Assembly (NCBI GenBank): GCA_027068245.1
Contig: JAMOUF010000302.1
Coordinates: 1-5,568 of the forward strand
DNA from: Campylobacterales bacterium
Lineage (GTDB): Bacteria; Campylobacterota; Campylobacteria; Campylobacterales; Nitratiruptoraceae
Direction: 5' to 3'
Length of the DNA stretch: 5,568 bases
This document shows positions 1-5,568 of this stretch, one piece after another. How positions within the stretch are numbered: position 1 is the stretch's first letter; every line of letters starts with the position of its first letter. A model generated the notes under the pieces. That model worked only from the letters and a program-made list of their open reading frames with translations, made no database searches and was not told where the DNA came from. The position numbers and the translations under genes are program-made.

Positions 1-591
1 CTCCTTGATGGGTCCAAGCTGGGTCAGCTGGCTTCCTATATGAAAATGTATGCCTACAGGCTCGATATGCTCGCTCTTTTTAGCCAGCAGATAGAGCCTT
101 TTGGCGCTATCTATATCTACGCCAAACTTATTTTCGCTAAGGCCCGTTGAGATATAGGGATGGGTTTTTGGGTCGATATCCGGATTTACCCTCACGCTTA
201 TTCTGGCCTTTTTGCCAAGTTTTTTGGCGATGCTCTCAACCCGCTCGAACTCCCCTTCGCTCTCTATGTTTATAAACAGTATCTCCTTTTTCAAAGCCTC
301 CTCTATCTCGTCGTCTCTTTTTCCAACTCCACTGAAAATTATCTTGTAGTTTGGTATACCGGCAATAAGCGCGCGCCTTATCTCCCCTATACTCACGCAG
401 TCCGCCCCGCTGCCAAGGGAGGCCAAAAGCTTCAAAACGCTCAGGTTGGAGTTCGCCTTCACCGCATAGGCTATCAGGGATTTTCTCGCTTTAAACGCAT
501 CTTTTAGTTTTAGAAAATTTCTTTTTATCACATCGAAATCGTAAACATACAGAGGTGTATCATACTTTCTGGCAAGCTCTTTGTAGTTCAT
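1..591 (-). CDS. lysA: Diaminopimelate decarboxylase, N-terminal part (3' end beyond window)
   Basis: LysA is a cytoplasmic PLP enzyme that decarboxylates meso-diaminopimelate to L-lysine, the last step of lysine synthesis. The window holds the first 197 codons, about half of the usual ~400-residue protein; the rest lies before position 1. Visible family landmarks, in order, are: N-terminal DTPLYVYD (residues 11-18); the PLP-binding lysine K45 in AYAVKANSN; SGADCVS (61-67); RVNPDID (134-140); HPYISTGLSENKFG (144-157); and HFHIGSQ (182-188), which belongs to the alanine-racemase-type TIM barrel. The ATG at 591 is chosen because the protein begins at the normal family position and AGGA lies 8 nt upstream. 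It follows lptG by 36 bp on the same strand, the order remembered for C. jejuni Cj0313-Cj0314. The reading frame is intact throughout. Identification is firm. Confidence 0.96.
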   Translation of the reverse strand, partial: MNYKELARKYDTPLYVYDFDVIKRNFLKLKDAFKARKSLIAYAVKANSNLSVLKLLASLGSGADCVSIGEIRRALIAGIPNYKIIFSGVGKRDDEIEEALKKEILFINIESEGEFERVESIAKKLGKKARISVRVNPDIDPKTHPYISTGLSENKFGVDIDSAKRLYLLAKKSEHIEPVGIHFHIGSQLTQLGPIKE

Positions 592-613
592 TCCCATCCT
601 TTTTTTACGATGA

Positions 614-619
614 ATATTA
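614..619 (-). promoter_or_regulatory. Possible extended -10 box in the lptG-lysA gap
   Basis: On the minus strand the AT-rich gap reads TGATAATAT, which fits an extended -10 (TGn plus TAATAT) and would start transcription near 607, about 15 nt before the lysA ATG. There is no convincing -35 box, although Campylobacterota sigma-70 promoters often lack one. In DNA this AT-rich such a match can arise by chance, and lysA could simply be read through from lptG. Confidence 0.25.
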
Positions 620-627
620 TCAAAATT

Positions 628-1659
628 TTAAAACTTTTTATACAGATAAAAGGCCACCAGGGCCAACAAAAATATTGGCATCAGTATAGCCGCCTCCGGA
701 GAGAGCGCTCCGTTGAAGGCGAGCTTCACCATCATAAACAGAACGCCCCAGACTATCAGTGATGTCAAAATGGCGCCGAACGTAAAGAGGTTCAGGTTTG
801 AAATCCTGGCGCTGACTGGCACGAAATAGAAAATTATCACCAGTAGCAAAGGGGCGAAAAAGGGGTAGAAAAGGTTTGCATAAATCACGCTTTTTATCCG
901 GGTTATATCAATCTTTTGCTCTTTAAACAGTTTCAAAGCGTAAATTGCGTCCACCAGCGTGATGTTCGCCTTGCCCTCATATACCGAATCGAGTATCTGC
1001 GGTTTGTATCCAACGAGGGTTTTGACATCTTTTTTCCTTATATCTATTCTATCTTTGAGGTTTTTTACCACCCTGGCATCCTTCAGATACCAGGCCTCCT
1101 GCCGAAAATACCCCCTTTCAGCCTCTGTGATGCTCTCAAGCTCGTCATCTTTCAATGTATATATCTTTATCTCTTTCGCCATCTTTCTTAATGGCAGGAG
1201 CTCTTTGAAAAAGACATAGGAGTCGTTGAATTTGAAAAAGAGGTTCTTCGTGACGCTGGAGAGGGAGTGGAATTTTCGGATGTTTTTCGCATACTCGTTG
1301 GCATACGCGAAAGATGTGGTATGCAAAAAGATATATATTACGGTTATAAGCGTTGCGGAGAGAAAAAGGGGCTTTATAATCTCTTTTTTACCTATTCCCA
1401 AAGAGTAGAAGGCCACAAGCTCGTTGGAGCGTATAAGCTGAACCTTTAAAGCTATCATGGCGAATATGAGCGTTATTGGCAAAAGCGTATCGATGGCGTA
1501 AAAGGCTTTATAGGTGATATAGAGCAGCTTCAGATTCGCTGAGTCCGGCAGAGATTTGACCGCCTGCAGAAAATCGAGGGCCACAAAAAAGAGAATGAGC
1601 GCAAAAAGAATCAGAAAAAAATATTTCAAATAGAGTTTGAGGATATACCTTTTTGCCAT
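628..1659 (-). CDS. lptG: LptF/LptG-family (YjgP/YjgQ) LPS export permease
   Basis: This is a 343-residue inner-membrane permease of the Lpt machine, which with LptF and the ATPase LptB extracts LPS or LOS from the inner membrane and passes it to LptC and the periplasmic bridge. The layout fits the family: three N-terminal membrane segments (about residues 10-31, 50-74 and 95-118), a roughly 130-residue hydrophilic periplasmic region (about 125-255, the beta-jellyroll), and three C-terminal segments (about 258-281, 290-313 and 322-340). A cytoplasmic loop after the second segment carries NELVAFYSLGIGKKEII (79-95), matching the family's coupling motif that contacts LptB. The start at 1659 gives the typical MxxRYILxxYL opening and has AAGAGG 4 nt upstream. 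It lies 37 bp after pth. LptF and LptG are paralogues; I chose LptG by its place beside pth and rplY, so family membership is firm but the F/G assignment is less so. Confidence 0.88.
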   Translation of the reverse strand: MAKRYILKLYLKYFFLILFALILFFVALDFLQAVKSLPDSANLKLLYITYKAFYAIDTLLPITLIFAMIALKVQLIRSNELVAFYSLGIGKKEIIKPLFLSATLITVIYIFLHTTSFAYANEYAKNIRKFHSLSSVTKNLFFKFNDSYVFFKELLPLRKMAKEIKIYTLKDDELESITEAERGYFRQEAWYLKDARVVKNLKDRIDIRKKDVKTLVGYKPQILDSVYEGKANITLVDAIYALKLFKEQKIDITRIKSVIYANLFYPFFAPLLLVIIFYFVPVSARISNLNLFTFGAILTSLIVWGVLFMMVKLAFNGALSPEAAILMPIFLLALVAFYLYKKF

Positions 1660-1664
1660 CGAAC

Positions 1665-1695
1665 CTCTTTTTTGTCAGATTTTAGCGAAAAAGAG
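1665..1695 (-). promoter_or_regulatory. Inverted repeat covering the lptG Shine-Dalgarno
   Basis: In the mRNA, CTCTTTTT (1695-1688) is perfectly complementary to AAAAAGAG (1672-1665), giving an 8-bp stem with a 15-nt loop. The 5' arm starts one base after the pth stop codon (TAA at 1699-1697). The 3' arm contains most of the lptG Shine-Dalgarno AAGAGG (1669-1664), which ends 4 nt before the ATG. The stem has only two G-C pairs, so it would be weak. A role in hiding the ribosome-binding site until pth has been translated is an inference. Confidence 0.4.
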
Positions 1696-1696
1696 T

Positions 1697-2263
1697 TTAG
1701 GGGCAGTTTACGCCTTTTTGGGTATAGTTGGCTTTAACGTAGTCCAAAGGGTGCGTAGTAAGAGCCAAAGCCGCACCGGCGGCCTTTTTTATCACAGGTT
1801 CGATGCACTCAAGCTCTTTTGGGGTAAAGTCGCTTAGCACATACCTTACCACGTCCTCTTTAATCCTGGGTCTTCCTATGCCAAACCTGACCCTCAGATA
1901 CTCCCGTCCGCACAGGGAGTCTATCGATTTGAGCCCGTTGTGTCCGCCACTGCCCCCACCTTTTTTGAACCTTAAAGCCCCCAAAGCCAGATCCAAATCG
2001 TCGTGAACCACAATGATATTTTCCAGCGGGATTTTGTAAAACTCCTTTACGGCCCGCACACTCTCGCCGCTTAGGTTCATAAATGTAAGGGGTTTTAAAA
2101 GCAGGATATTGGAGGATTTGAAAAGTTCGCCTTTGAACTCTTTTTTATTTATTGGAGTGGGGTTTAGGCGGCCGATAAGCTCATCGACCACCATAAAACC
2201 TACATTGTGCCTGTTCTTCTCATATCTTTTGCCAGGATTGCCAAGTCCTACGATAAGATGCAT
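1697..2263 (-). CDS. pth: Peptidyl-tRNA hydrolase
   Basis: Pth is a cytoplasmic esterase that releases tRNA from peptidyl-tRNA dropped by stalled ribosomes; it is essential in most bacteria. At 188 residues it has normal family length. The N-terminal GLGNPGKRYEKNRHNVGF (6-23) holds N9 and the catalytic H19 (E. coli N10 and H20). PLTFMNLSG (58-66) carries N63 (E. coli N68). VVHDDLDL (85-92) carries D88 (E. coli D93, which orients the histidine). GGGSGGHNGL (102-111) includes N109 (E. coli N114), and RVRFGIGRP (124-132) completes the signature. No key residue is missing. The ATG at 2263 shares its first base with the rplY stop codon (TAATG), and no well-placed Shine-Dalgarno precedes it; the nearest candidate, GGAG, is about 16 nt away. 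Translation therefore probably depends on ribosomes finishing rplY. The rplY-pth pair is widespread in bacteria. Confidence 0.98.
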   Translation of the reverse strand: MHLIVGLGNPGKRYEKNRHNVGFMVVDELIGRLNPTPINKKEFKGELFKSSNILLLKPLTFMNLSGESVRAVKEFYKIPLENIIVVHDDLDLALGALRFKKGGGSGGHNGLKSIDSLCGREYLRVRFGIGRPRIKEDVVRYVLSDFTPKELECIEPVIKKAAGAALALTTHPLDYVKANYTQKGVNCP

Positions 2264-2265
2264 TA
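2261..2265 (-). promoter_or_regulatory. TAATG stop/start overlap of rplY and pth
   Basis: The rplY stop codon TAA (2265-2263) and the pth start codon ATG (2263-2261) share one A. Because pth has no properly spaced Shine-Dalgarno of its own, the arrangement suggests termination-reinitiation coupling. That would tie Pth output to L25 output. The overlap is seen directly; the coupling is inferred. Confidence 0.7.
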
Positions 2266-2799
2266 TTTGGCTTTAACCACTCCCACAACGGCAACGTGTT
2301 CAGGCGTCATATGCTCAACGCCTTCTGGAAGCTTGATATCTCTGATAAGTATCGCGTCACCCACGTCAAGATTGCTTACGTCAAGCGTAATGCTGTCCGG
2401 AATGTTCTCGATGGCGCCTTTTACTTTGATTCTTCTTTTGGAAGTTACCAAAACGCCTTTGTTTTTAAGCCCAACGGGAGTTCCGACCGTTTTTATAGGT
2501 ACCATATAGTATGTAACCACACCCGGCTGTGCCACCATCAAATCCACATGAAGCAGATCGTAAGTCACAGGGTCTTTTTGATACTCCTGAACCACCACGT
2601 TCAACTCTTTATCACCTACTTTTACGGGGAAAGCCAGTTTCTCTTTATGTCTTACCGTTCTGATAAAATCACCCTTTTTAAAGGCTGCGTGGATATTACC
2701 AAAATCCTTTCCGTAAATGTTGGCAATTAGATAACCATCTCGGCGCAGTTTTCTGCTCTCGCTCTTACCGATACTCTCTCTAACGATGCCTTCTAACAT
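2263..2799 (-). CDS. rplY: 50S ribosomal protein L25, long Ctc form
   Basis: This protein of 178 residues binds the 5S rRNA region of the large ribosomal subunit. It is the long Ctc/TL5 type rather than the ~94-residue E. coli form. The N-terminal L25 RNA-binding domain (about 1-90) has [20 protein letters not shown] (11-30) and [18 protein letters not shown] (70-87), where the family typically reads roughly HPVxxDxLHVDF. The C-terminal Ctc beta domain (about 92-176) shows [19 protein letters not shown] (132-150) followed by an IKLPEGV segment. The ATG at 2799 is preceded by AAGGA about 9 nt upstream and gives the expected N-terminus. It begins after the largest gap in the window (60 bp, AT-rich), so it is probably the first gene of its transcript, and it overlaps pth by one base. 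Ctc-type L25 is a general stress protein in Bacillus; nothing here shows stress control. Confidence 0.96.
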   Translation of the reverse strand: MLEGIVRESIGKSESRKLRRDGYLIANIYGKDFGNIHAAFKKGDFIRTVRHKEKLAFPVKVGDKELNVVVQEYQKDPVTYDLLHVDLMVAQPGVVTYYMVPIKTVGTPVGLKNKGVLVTSKRRIKVKGAIENIPDSITLDVSNLDVGDAILIRDIKLPEGVEHMTPEHVAVVGVVKAK

Positions 2800-2859
2800 T
2801 TCTCATTCCTTATATAAATTTATGGGCGCTAATTATATCCAATATAATATAAAATTTCC
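2800..2859 (-). promoter_or_regulatory. rplY: Probable promoter region upstream of rplY
   Basis: This 60-bp pilT-rplY gap is strongly AT-rich. On the minus strand it carries a perfect TATAAT at 2837-2832, which would start transcription near 2825 and leave a leader of about 26 nt containing AAGGA before the rplY ATG. No good -35 is seen at the usual distance, which is common for sigma-70 promoters in Campylobacterota. The TATAAT is also one arm of a short inverted repeat (ATTATA, 5 nt, TATAAT), probably trivial in such AT-rich DNA. No terminator for pilT is visible, so read-through is also possible. Confidence 0.55.
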
Positions 2860-3990
2860 TTAAAGTTTCAAATCTATAACATCCTCATCTTCACTACCCA
2901 CCACATCTTTGACGGAGGATTCAAACTCTTTTATCATAAGCAGAAGGTCGTTTTTGTTGGCAGCGTGCTTGAGTGCCTCCTCCCTGTCTATCACGCCGCT
3001 TTTGTAAAGCTCGAAAATCGCCTTGTTGAAAGTCTGCATACCATAGATCTCACCCTCTTCCATAACGTCAGTAATCTCGCTGTCACGCCCCTCTTCTATC
3101 AAGCTGGCGACCCGCTCGCTGTTTCTTAGTATCTCCAAAGCGGCCCGTCTTCCCCCGTCTTTAGTCTTTAGCAACCTTTGGGAAATGACCGCTTCCAAAA
3201 CGGAGGCCAGAACTATCCGGATACGGTTTTGCTCAGTCGTCGGAAATACGGATATTATCCGGTTTATCGTCTCTTTTGCGTCAAGGGTATGGAGGGTGGA
3301 GAGAACCAGGTGCCCGGTCTCAGCCGCGTGCAGCGCCATCTCGATAGTCTCCAGATCCCTCATCTCCCCAACGACTATGATATCGGGATCTTCTCTCAAA
3401 GCCGCTTTAAGGGCATGAGAAAAAGAGGGGGTGTCCTGTCCCAGGCTTCTTTGGTTTATGATTGCCTTCTTGTTTTTGTGTACGAATTCCACCGGATCCT
3501 CTATGGTTATCACATGCTCGGGCCTGGTTCTGTTTACCTCGTCTATCATGGCCGCCATGGTGGTGGACTTACCGCTGCCCGTAATACCCGTAACCAGCAC
3601 AAGTCCTCTTTTTAGCTTGGATATATCTTTAAGCGTCTTTGGAAGATGCAGCTCGTCTATGGTTTTCACTTCTACGGGAATTACCCTGAAAACCGCGGAT
3701 ACGCCATCTATTTGGAAAAATATGTTTACCCTGAAACGGTAGTTCTCATCCAGGACGTAAACCAGGTCTATGTCTTTGTTTTTCACAAACTCATCAAAAC
3801 GGCTTCTTAAAAACTCCTTTGCCATCTGCAAAGCGTCCTCTTTCGATAAAACATCCATAGATATGGGTGTTATGTCTCCATTAACCCTTCCAAATATAGG
3901 GCTGTTTGCTTTTATGTGAAGGTCGCTTCCTCCCAGTTTTACCAGTTCGTAAAGGTATTTGTCAATTTTTGGTTTTACTCTAAATTCCAT
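2860..3990 (-). CDS. pilT: Type IV pilus retraction ATPase, PilT/PilU family
   Basis: This 376-residue cytoplasmic hexameric ATPase belongs to the GspE/PilT secretion superfamily, whose PilT members depolymerise type IV pili to power twitching, adhesion or DNA uptake. An N-terminal PAS-like domain (about 1-110) opens with GGSDLHIKANSPIFGRVNGD (20-39), as in PilT. The ATPase core has Walker A GITGSGKST (135-143, K141), the Asp box ITIEDPVEFVH (161-171), Walker B DIIVVGEMRD (203-212, E209), and the His box GHLVLSTLHT (226-235). The GEMRDLETI stretch is typical of PilT. The C-terminal part, with GMQTFNKAIFELY (317-329) and ANKNDLLLMIK (344-354), resembles PilU more, and the PilT motif AIRNLIRE is not recognisable (aligned region about 290-300). 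The tail (361-376) is acidic. The ATG at 3990 directly follows the tal stop codon, with AAGGAG inside the tal 3' end, 9 nt away. Family is certain; PilT versus PilU is open. Confidence 0.9.
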   Translation of the reverse strand: MEFRVKPKIDKYLYELVKLGGSDLHIKANSPIFGRVNGDITPISMDVLSKEDALQMAKEFLRSRFDEFVKNKDIDLVYVLDENYRFRVNIFFQIDGVSAVFRVIPVEVKTIDELHLPKTLKDISKLKRGLVLVTGITGSGKSTTMAAMIDEVNRTRPEHVITIEDPVEFVHKNKKAIINQRSLGQDTPSFSHALKAALREDPDIIVVGEMRDLETIEMALHAAETGHLVLSTLHTLDAKETINRIISVFPTTEQNRIRIVLASVLEAVISQRLLKTKDGGRRAALEILRNSERVASLIEEGRDSEITDVMEEGEIYGMQTFNKAIFELYKSGVIDREEALKHAANKNDLLLMIKEFESSVKDVVGSEDEDVIDLKL

Positions 3991-4005
3991 TTAAGAGAGC
4001 TCCTT
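3988..4005 (-). promoter_or_regulatory. tal-pilT junction: TAA directly followed by ATG, Shine-Dalgarno inside tal
   Basis: The tal stop codon (3993-3991) is followed without any spacer by the pilT ATG (3990-3988). The sequence AAGGAG lies in the last codons of tal and ends 9 nt before the ATG, a good Shine-Dalgarno position. This indicates that tal and pilT share a message and are probably translationally coupled, even though the two proteins are unrelated in function. Confidence 0.75.
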
Positions 4006-4962
4006 CAATATTTCGTCAAAAGCTTTGACGAAAGCTTCCAGCCCCTCTTCAAGCAGTTCGTCGTAGACCTTTTGCATATCAATACCGTTATCGGCTATTT
4101 CATTGAAAAAAGTAGCTATCTTCTCATCTGGAATCGGGAGTTTGGGCTCTTTGTCCCCATGCTCAACAAAAGCCTCGATAGTCTTTATGGGAGCTGTGTT
4201 GACGCTGTTTGGAGCCAGAAGTTCGCTGATATAGTAGTGTGGCGGATACTCATCTCCTTTTACTCCGGTGCTGGCAAAGAGTGCCTTGGCGTTTAGAAGG
4301 TTGTATGAATTAATTAGATTGTAGATTTTGGCGGCGTTCATTATGCCGACTCTGCCTTTTAAACCATCCGGCAACATTTTATCGAGCTTTCTATCGAAAC
4401 GGCTTACGAAGATACTAAGCACCGCTTTGGGTGAGCCATCTTTTTGAAACCCTCTTTTAAAGGCATCCAGGCACCCCTTTGCCTGGGAAGGGGAGAAGAT
4501 GAGCGTGGCGTTGACGTTTATGCCACGGCCTATAAGCTCCTCCATAGCCTCATAGCCAGCCTCCGTAGCCGGCACCTTAATCATAAGGTTTGGCATATCC
4601 ACGGCTTTGTGAAGTCTTAATGCCTCCTCTACCGTCCCTTTGGCATCGTTACAAAGCCTTGGGTCCACCTCCAACGAGGCGAACCCCTCATCCCCTTTTT
4701 CATACAGTGGCAGAAGTATCTCGCAGGCCCTTTTAATATCCGTAACGGCCAGAGCCTCATACTTCTTTTTTGGCGTTCCGGTAAGTTTTGAGAGCTGCTC
4801 TTTGTATGCCGGGGAGTTTAATATGGCCTCTTTGAAGATTGCCGGATTACTGGTGGCGCCGTTGACTATATTTTTTGAGATCAACTCCCTAAAGCCGCTT
4901 TCCAAAAAATCTCTCTCTATAAAATCGGCCCATAAGGAAAACCCGATATCTTCCAAAAACAT
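3991..4962 (-). CDS. tal: Transaldolase
   Basis: Transaldolase transfers a dihydroxyacetone unit between sedoheptulose 7-phosphate and glyceraldehyde 3-phosphate, giving erythrose 4-phosphate and fructose 6-phosphate, in the cytoplasmic non-oxidative pentose phosphate pathway. The 323-residue protein has the N-terminal signature GATSNPAIF (35-43), the active-site segment NLMIKVPAT (125-133) with the Schiff-base lysine K129, NVNATLIFS (149-157), and SIFVSRFDRKLD (183-194). These motifs and the length suit the H. pylori-like subfamily rather than E. coli TalB. The ATG at 4962 is the first in-frame start after the aat stop and gives the normal N-terminus (D5, then LWADFIERD). It has AAGGGG 6 nt upstream, partly buried in a hairpin. 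It lies 33 bp after aat and abuts pilT. From memory, tal neighbours rplY directly in H. pylori; here pilT intervenes. Identification is firm. Confidence 0.96.
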   Translation of the reverse strand: MFLEDIGFSLWADFIERDFLESGFRELISKNIVNGATSNPAIFKEAILNSPAYKEQLSKLTGTPKKKYEALAVTDIKRACEILLPLYEKGDEGFASLEVDPRLCNDAKGTVEEALRLHKAVDMPNLMIKVPATEAGYEAMEELIGRGINVNATLIFSPSQAKGCLDAFKRGFQKDGSPKAVLSIFVSRFDRKLDKMLPDGLKGRVGIMNAAKIYNLINSYNLLNAKALFASTGVKGDEYPPHYYISELLAPNSVNTAPIKTIEAFVEHGDKEPKLPIPDEKIATFFNEIADNGIDMQKVYDELLEEGLEAFVKAFDEILKELS

Positions 4963-4994
4963 CTGCTACCCCTTTTTTACCTTAAGGGTAGCAG
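4963..4994 (-). promoter_or_regulatory. Hairpin filling the aat-tal gap and covering the tal Shine-Dalgarno
   Basis: A perfect 9-bp inverted repeat fills the gap between aat and tal. In the mRNA, CTGCTACCC (4994-4986) pairs with GGGTAGCAG (4971-4963) around a 14-nt loop containing AAAAAA. Six of nine pairs are G-C. The 5' arm begins one base after the aat stop codon, and the 3' arm ends directly at the tal ATG and includes three G of the tal Shine-Dalgarno AAGGGG (4974-4969). It probably restrains tal initiation unless melted, for example by ribosomes finishing aat. Alternatively, because UUUUU follows the AUG, it could act as a weak attenuator-type terminator. The repeat is seen directly; both roles are inferred. 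Confidence 0.6.
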
Positions 4995-4995
4995 T

Positions 4996-5568
4996 TTAAA
5001 ACTTAATATTCCATTTGCCTATGTAACTTTTCTTATCCAGCGCCTTTTTAAGCATTTCCAAAAACCGCTCTCTTTCTACCTCCACCGCACCCATTCGTTT
5101 TAGATGCTCGCTTGGTATCTGGCAGTCGATAAAATCGAAATCATACTCTTTGGCTATATCGCAAAGCCTAACCAGCGCCGTTTTGCTGGCGTCGCTGACT
5201 TTGGAGAACATACTCTCTCCAAAAAAGGCGCCACCAATGCTTAGACCATAGAGGCCACCTACCAGCTCACTATCTTTGTAAACCTCGATGGAGTGGGCGA
5301 ACCCTCTTTGGTGAAGCTCCTCGAAAACCTCGATGATTTCGGGAAGTATCCAGGTGTCCCCAAGCCTTGCGTTGCGGCAGTTTCTAATAACCGAGCCAAA
5401 ATCGGTATCAACTCTTACATCAAACTTTTTCATACTCTTTTTCAAAGAGCGGCTAACTTTGACACTGTCCGGATATAGAATACATCTTGGGTCGGGAGAC
5501 CACCAAAGTATCGGGTCTCCTTCGCTGTACCAGGGAAATATCCCCTCTCTGTAGGCTTTTAGCACCCT
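4996..5568 (-). CDS. aat: Leucyl/phenylalanyl-tRNA-protein transferase, missing N-terminus (beyond window)
   Basis: Aat attaches Leu or Phe from aminoacyl-tRNA to the N-terminal Arg or Lys of proteins, marking them for ClpS-ClpAP in the bacterial N-end-rule pathway; it acts in the cytoplasm. The last 190 residues are visible. In visible numbering the signatures are GIFPWYSEGDPILWWSPDPR (9-28), DTWILPEI (71-78), HSIEVYKDSELVGGLYG (92-108), FFGESMFSKVSDASKTAL (115-132, with E118 matching E. coli catalytic E156), and FIDCQ (146-150, with Q150 matching Q188). The reading frame stays open to the window edge. The GTG at 5565 is not the true start: it aligns inside the family motif RLLxAYxxGIFPW, and about 30 N-terminal residues are expected beyond the edge. 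The C-terminus is slightly shorter than in E. coli. It is upstream of tal by 33 bp, probably in one transcript. Identification is firm. Confidence 0.96.
   Translation of the reverse strand, partial: RVLKAYREGIFPWYSEGDPILWWSPDPRCILYPDSVKVSRSLKKSMKKFDVRVDTDFGSVIRNCRNARLGDTWILPEIIEVFEELHQRGFAHSIEVYKDSELVGGLYGLSIGGAFFGESMFSKVSDASKTALVRLCDIAKEYDFDFIDCQIPSEHLKRMGAVEVERERFLEMLKKALDKKSYIGKWNIKF

Noticed and set aside
160..507. Plus-strand open frame of 115 codons opposite lysA.
   Set aside because: The minus strand here encodes clear LysA motifs, including the PLP-lysine segment. The plus-strand translation shows no family motif and is a shadow frame.
592..608. A third ribosome-binding-site hairpin before lysA (TTCATC against GATGGG in the mRNA).
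   Set aside because: Only four Watson-Crick pairs plus two G-U pairs can form, and the arm does not start at the upstream stop codon as in the other two gaps. It is too weak to call.
2296..2730. Plus-strand open frame of 144 codons opposite rplY.
   Set aside because: The minus strand encodes a complete L25/Ctc protein with start, Shine-Dalgarno and both domains. The plus-strand product has no recognisable features.
2832..2848. Inverted repeat ATTATA / TATAAT before rplY as a regulator-binding site.
   Set aside because: The arms are all A and T in a very AT-rich gap, and one arm is simply the -10 box. There is no independent support for an operator.
3178..3615. Plus-strand open frame of 145 codons opposite pilT.
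   Set aside because: It lies opposite the conserved Walker A to His box part of pilT. Constraint on the minus strand explains the open frame.
4980..4987. Palindrome CCTTAAGG in the aat-tal gap as an operator site.
   Set aside because: It is only 8 bp, lies mostly in the loop of the larger hairpin, and has no partner copy elsewhere that I can see. Chance is a fair explanation.
5563..5565. GTG near the window end as the start codon of aat.
   Set aside because: It falls in the middle of the conserved Aat motif before GIFPW, and the frame stays open to the edge. The codon is an internal valine and the true start lies outside the window.
1..5568. Search for mobile elements, CRISPR arrays, tRNA or rRNA genes, riboswitches, direct repeats and attachment sites.
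   Set aside because: Nearly every base is accounted for by intact housekeeping genes, the gaps are 60 bp or less, and no such structure was seen.

Overview
The window looks like ordinary chromosomal core DNA from a member of the Campylobacterota (formerly Epsilonproteobacteria), probably one of the environmental or vent lineages rather than Campylobacter or Helicobacter. Two things point there. From memory, the order rplY-pth-LptF/G-type permease-lysA matches C. jejuni (Cj0311-Cj0314), and tal-rplY(ctc)-pth-permease matches H. pylori (HP1495-HP1498). The proteins also look like that group: lysine-rich, with a long Ctc-type L25. A genus cannot be named from this sequence.

All seven genes lie on the minus strand, so transcription runs from high to low coordinates. 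In that order they are: aat (leucyl/phenylalanyl-tRNA-protein transferase, 5' end cut by the window edge), tal (transaldolase), pilT (PilT/PilU-family retraction ATPase), rplY (ribosomal protein L25/Ctc), pth (peptidyl-tRNA hydrolase), lptG (LPS-export permease of the LptF/LptG family) and lysA (diaminopimelate decarboxylase, 3' end cut by the window edge). The gaps are 33, 0, 60, -1, 37 and 36 bp. No stretch over 60 bp is without a gene, so this is a dense operon or two abutting operons. The only gap that looks like a clear promoter region is the AT-rich 60 bp before rplY. It would divide the set into aat-tal-pilT and rplY-pth-lptG-lysA.

The genes are housekeeping and do not form one pathway: N-end-rule protein tagging (Aat), the non-oxidative pentose phosphate pathway (Tal), type IV pilus retraction (PilT), ribosome function and recycling of stalled peptidyl-tRNA (L25, Pth), outer-membrane LPS transport (LptG), and lysine synthesis (LysA). 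I see no tRNA, rRNA, mobile element, CRISPR array, attachment site, broken gene or sign of recent transfer.

I found no new multigene system. The points most worth a second look are at the gene junctions. Two gaps (aat/tal and pth/lptG) each contain an inverted repeat that begins one base after the upstream stop codon and whose far arm covers the downstream Shine-Dalgarno sequence. This suggests translational coupling. Two other junctions (tal/pilT and rplY/pth) have stop and start codons touching or overlapping. The PilT homologue also lacks a recognisable AIRNLIRE retraction motif, and its C-terminus is closer to PilU.
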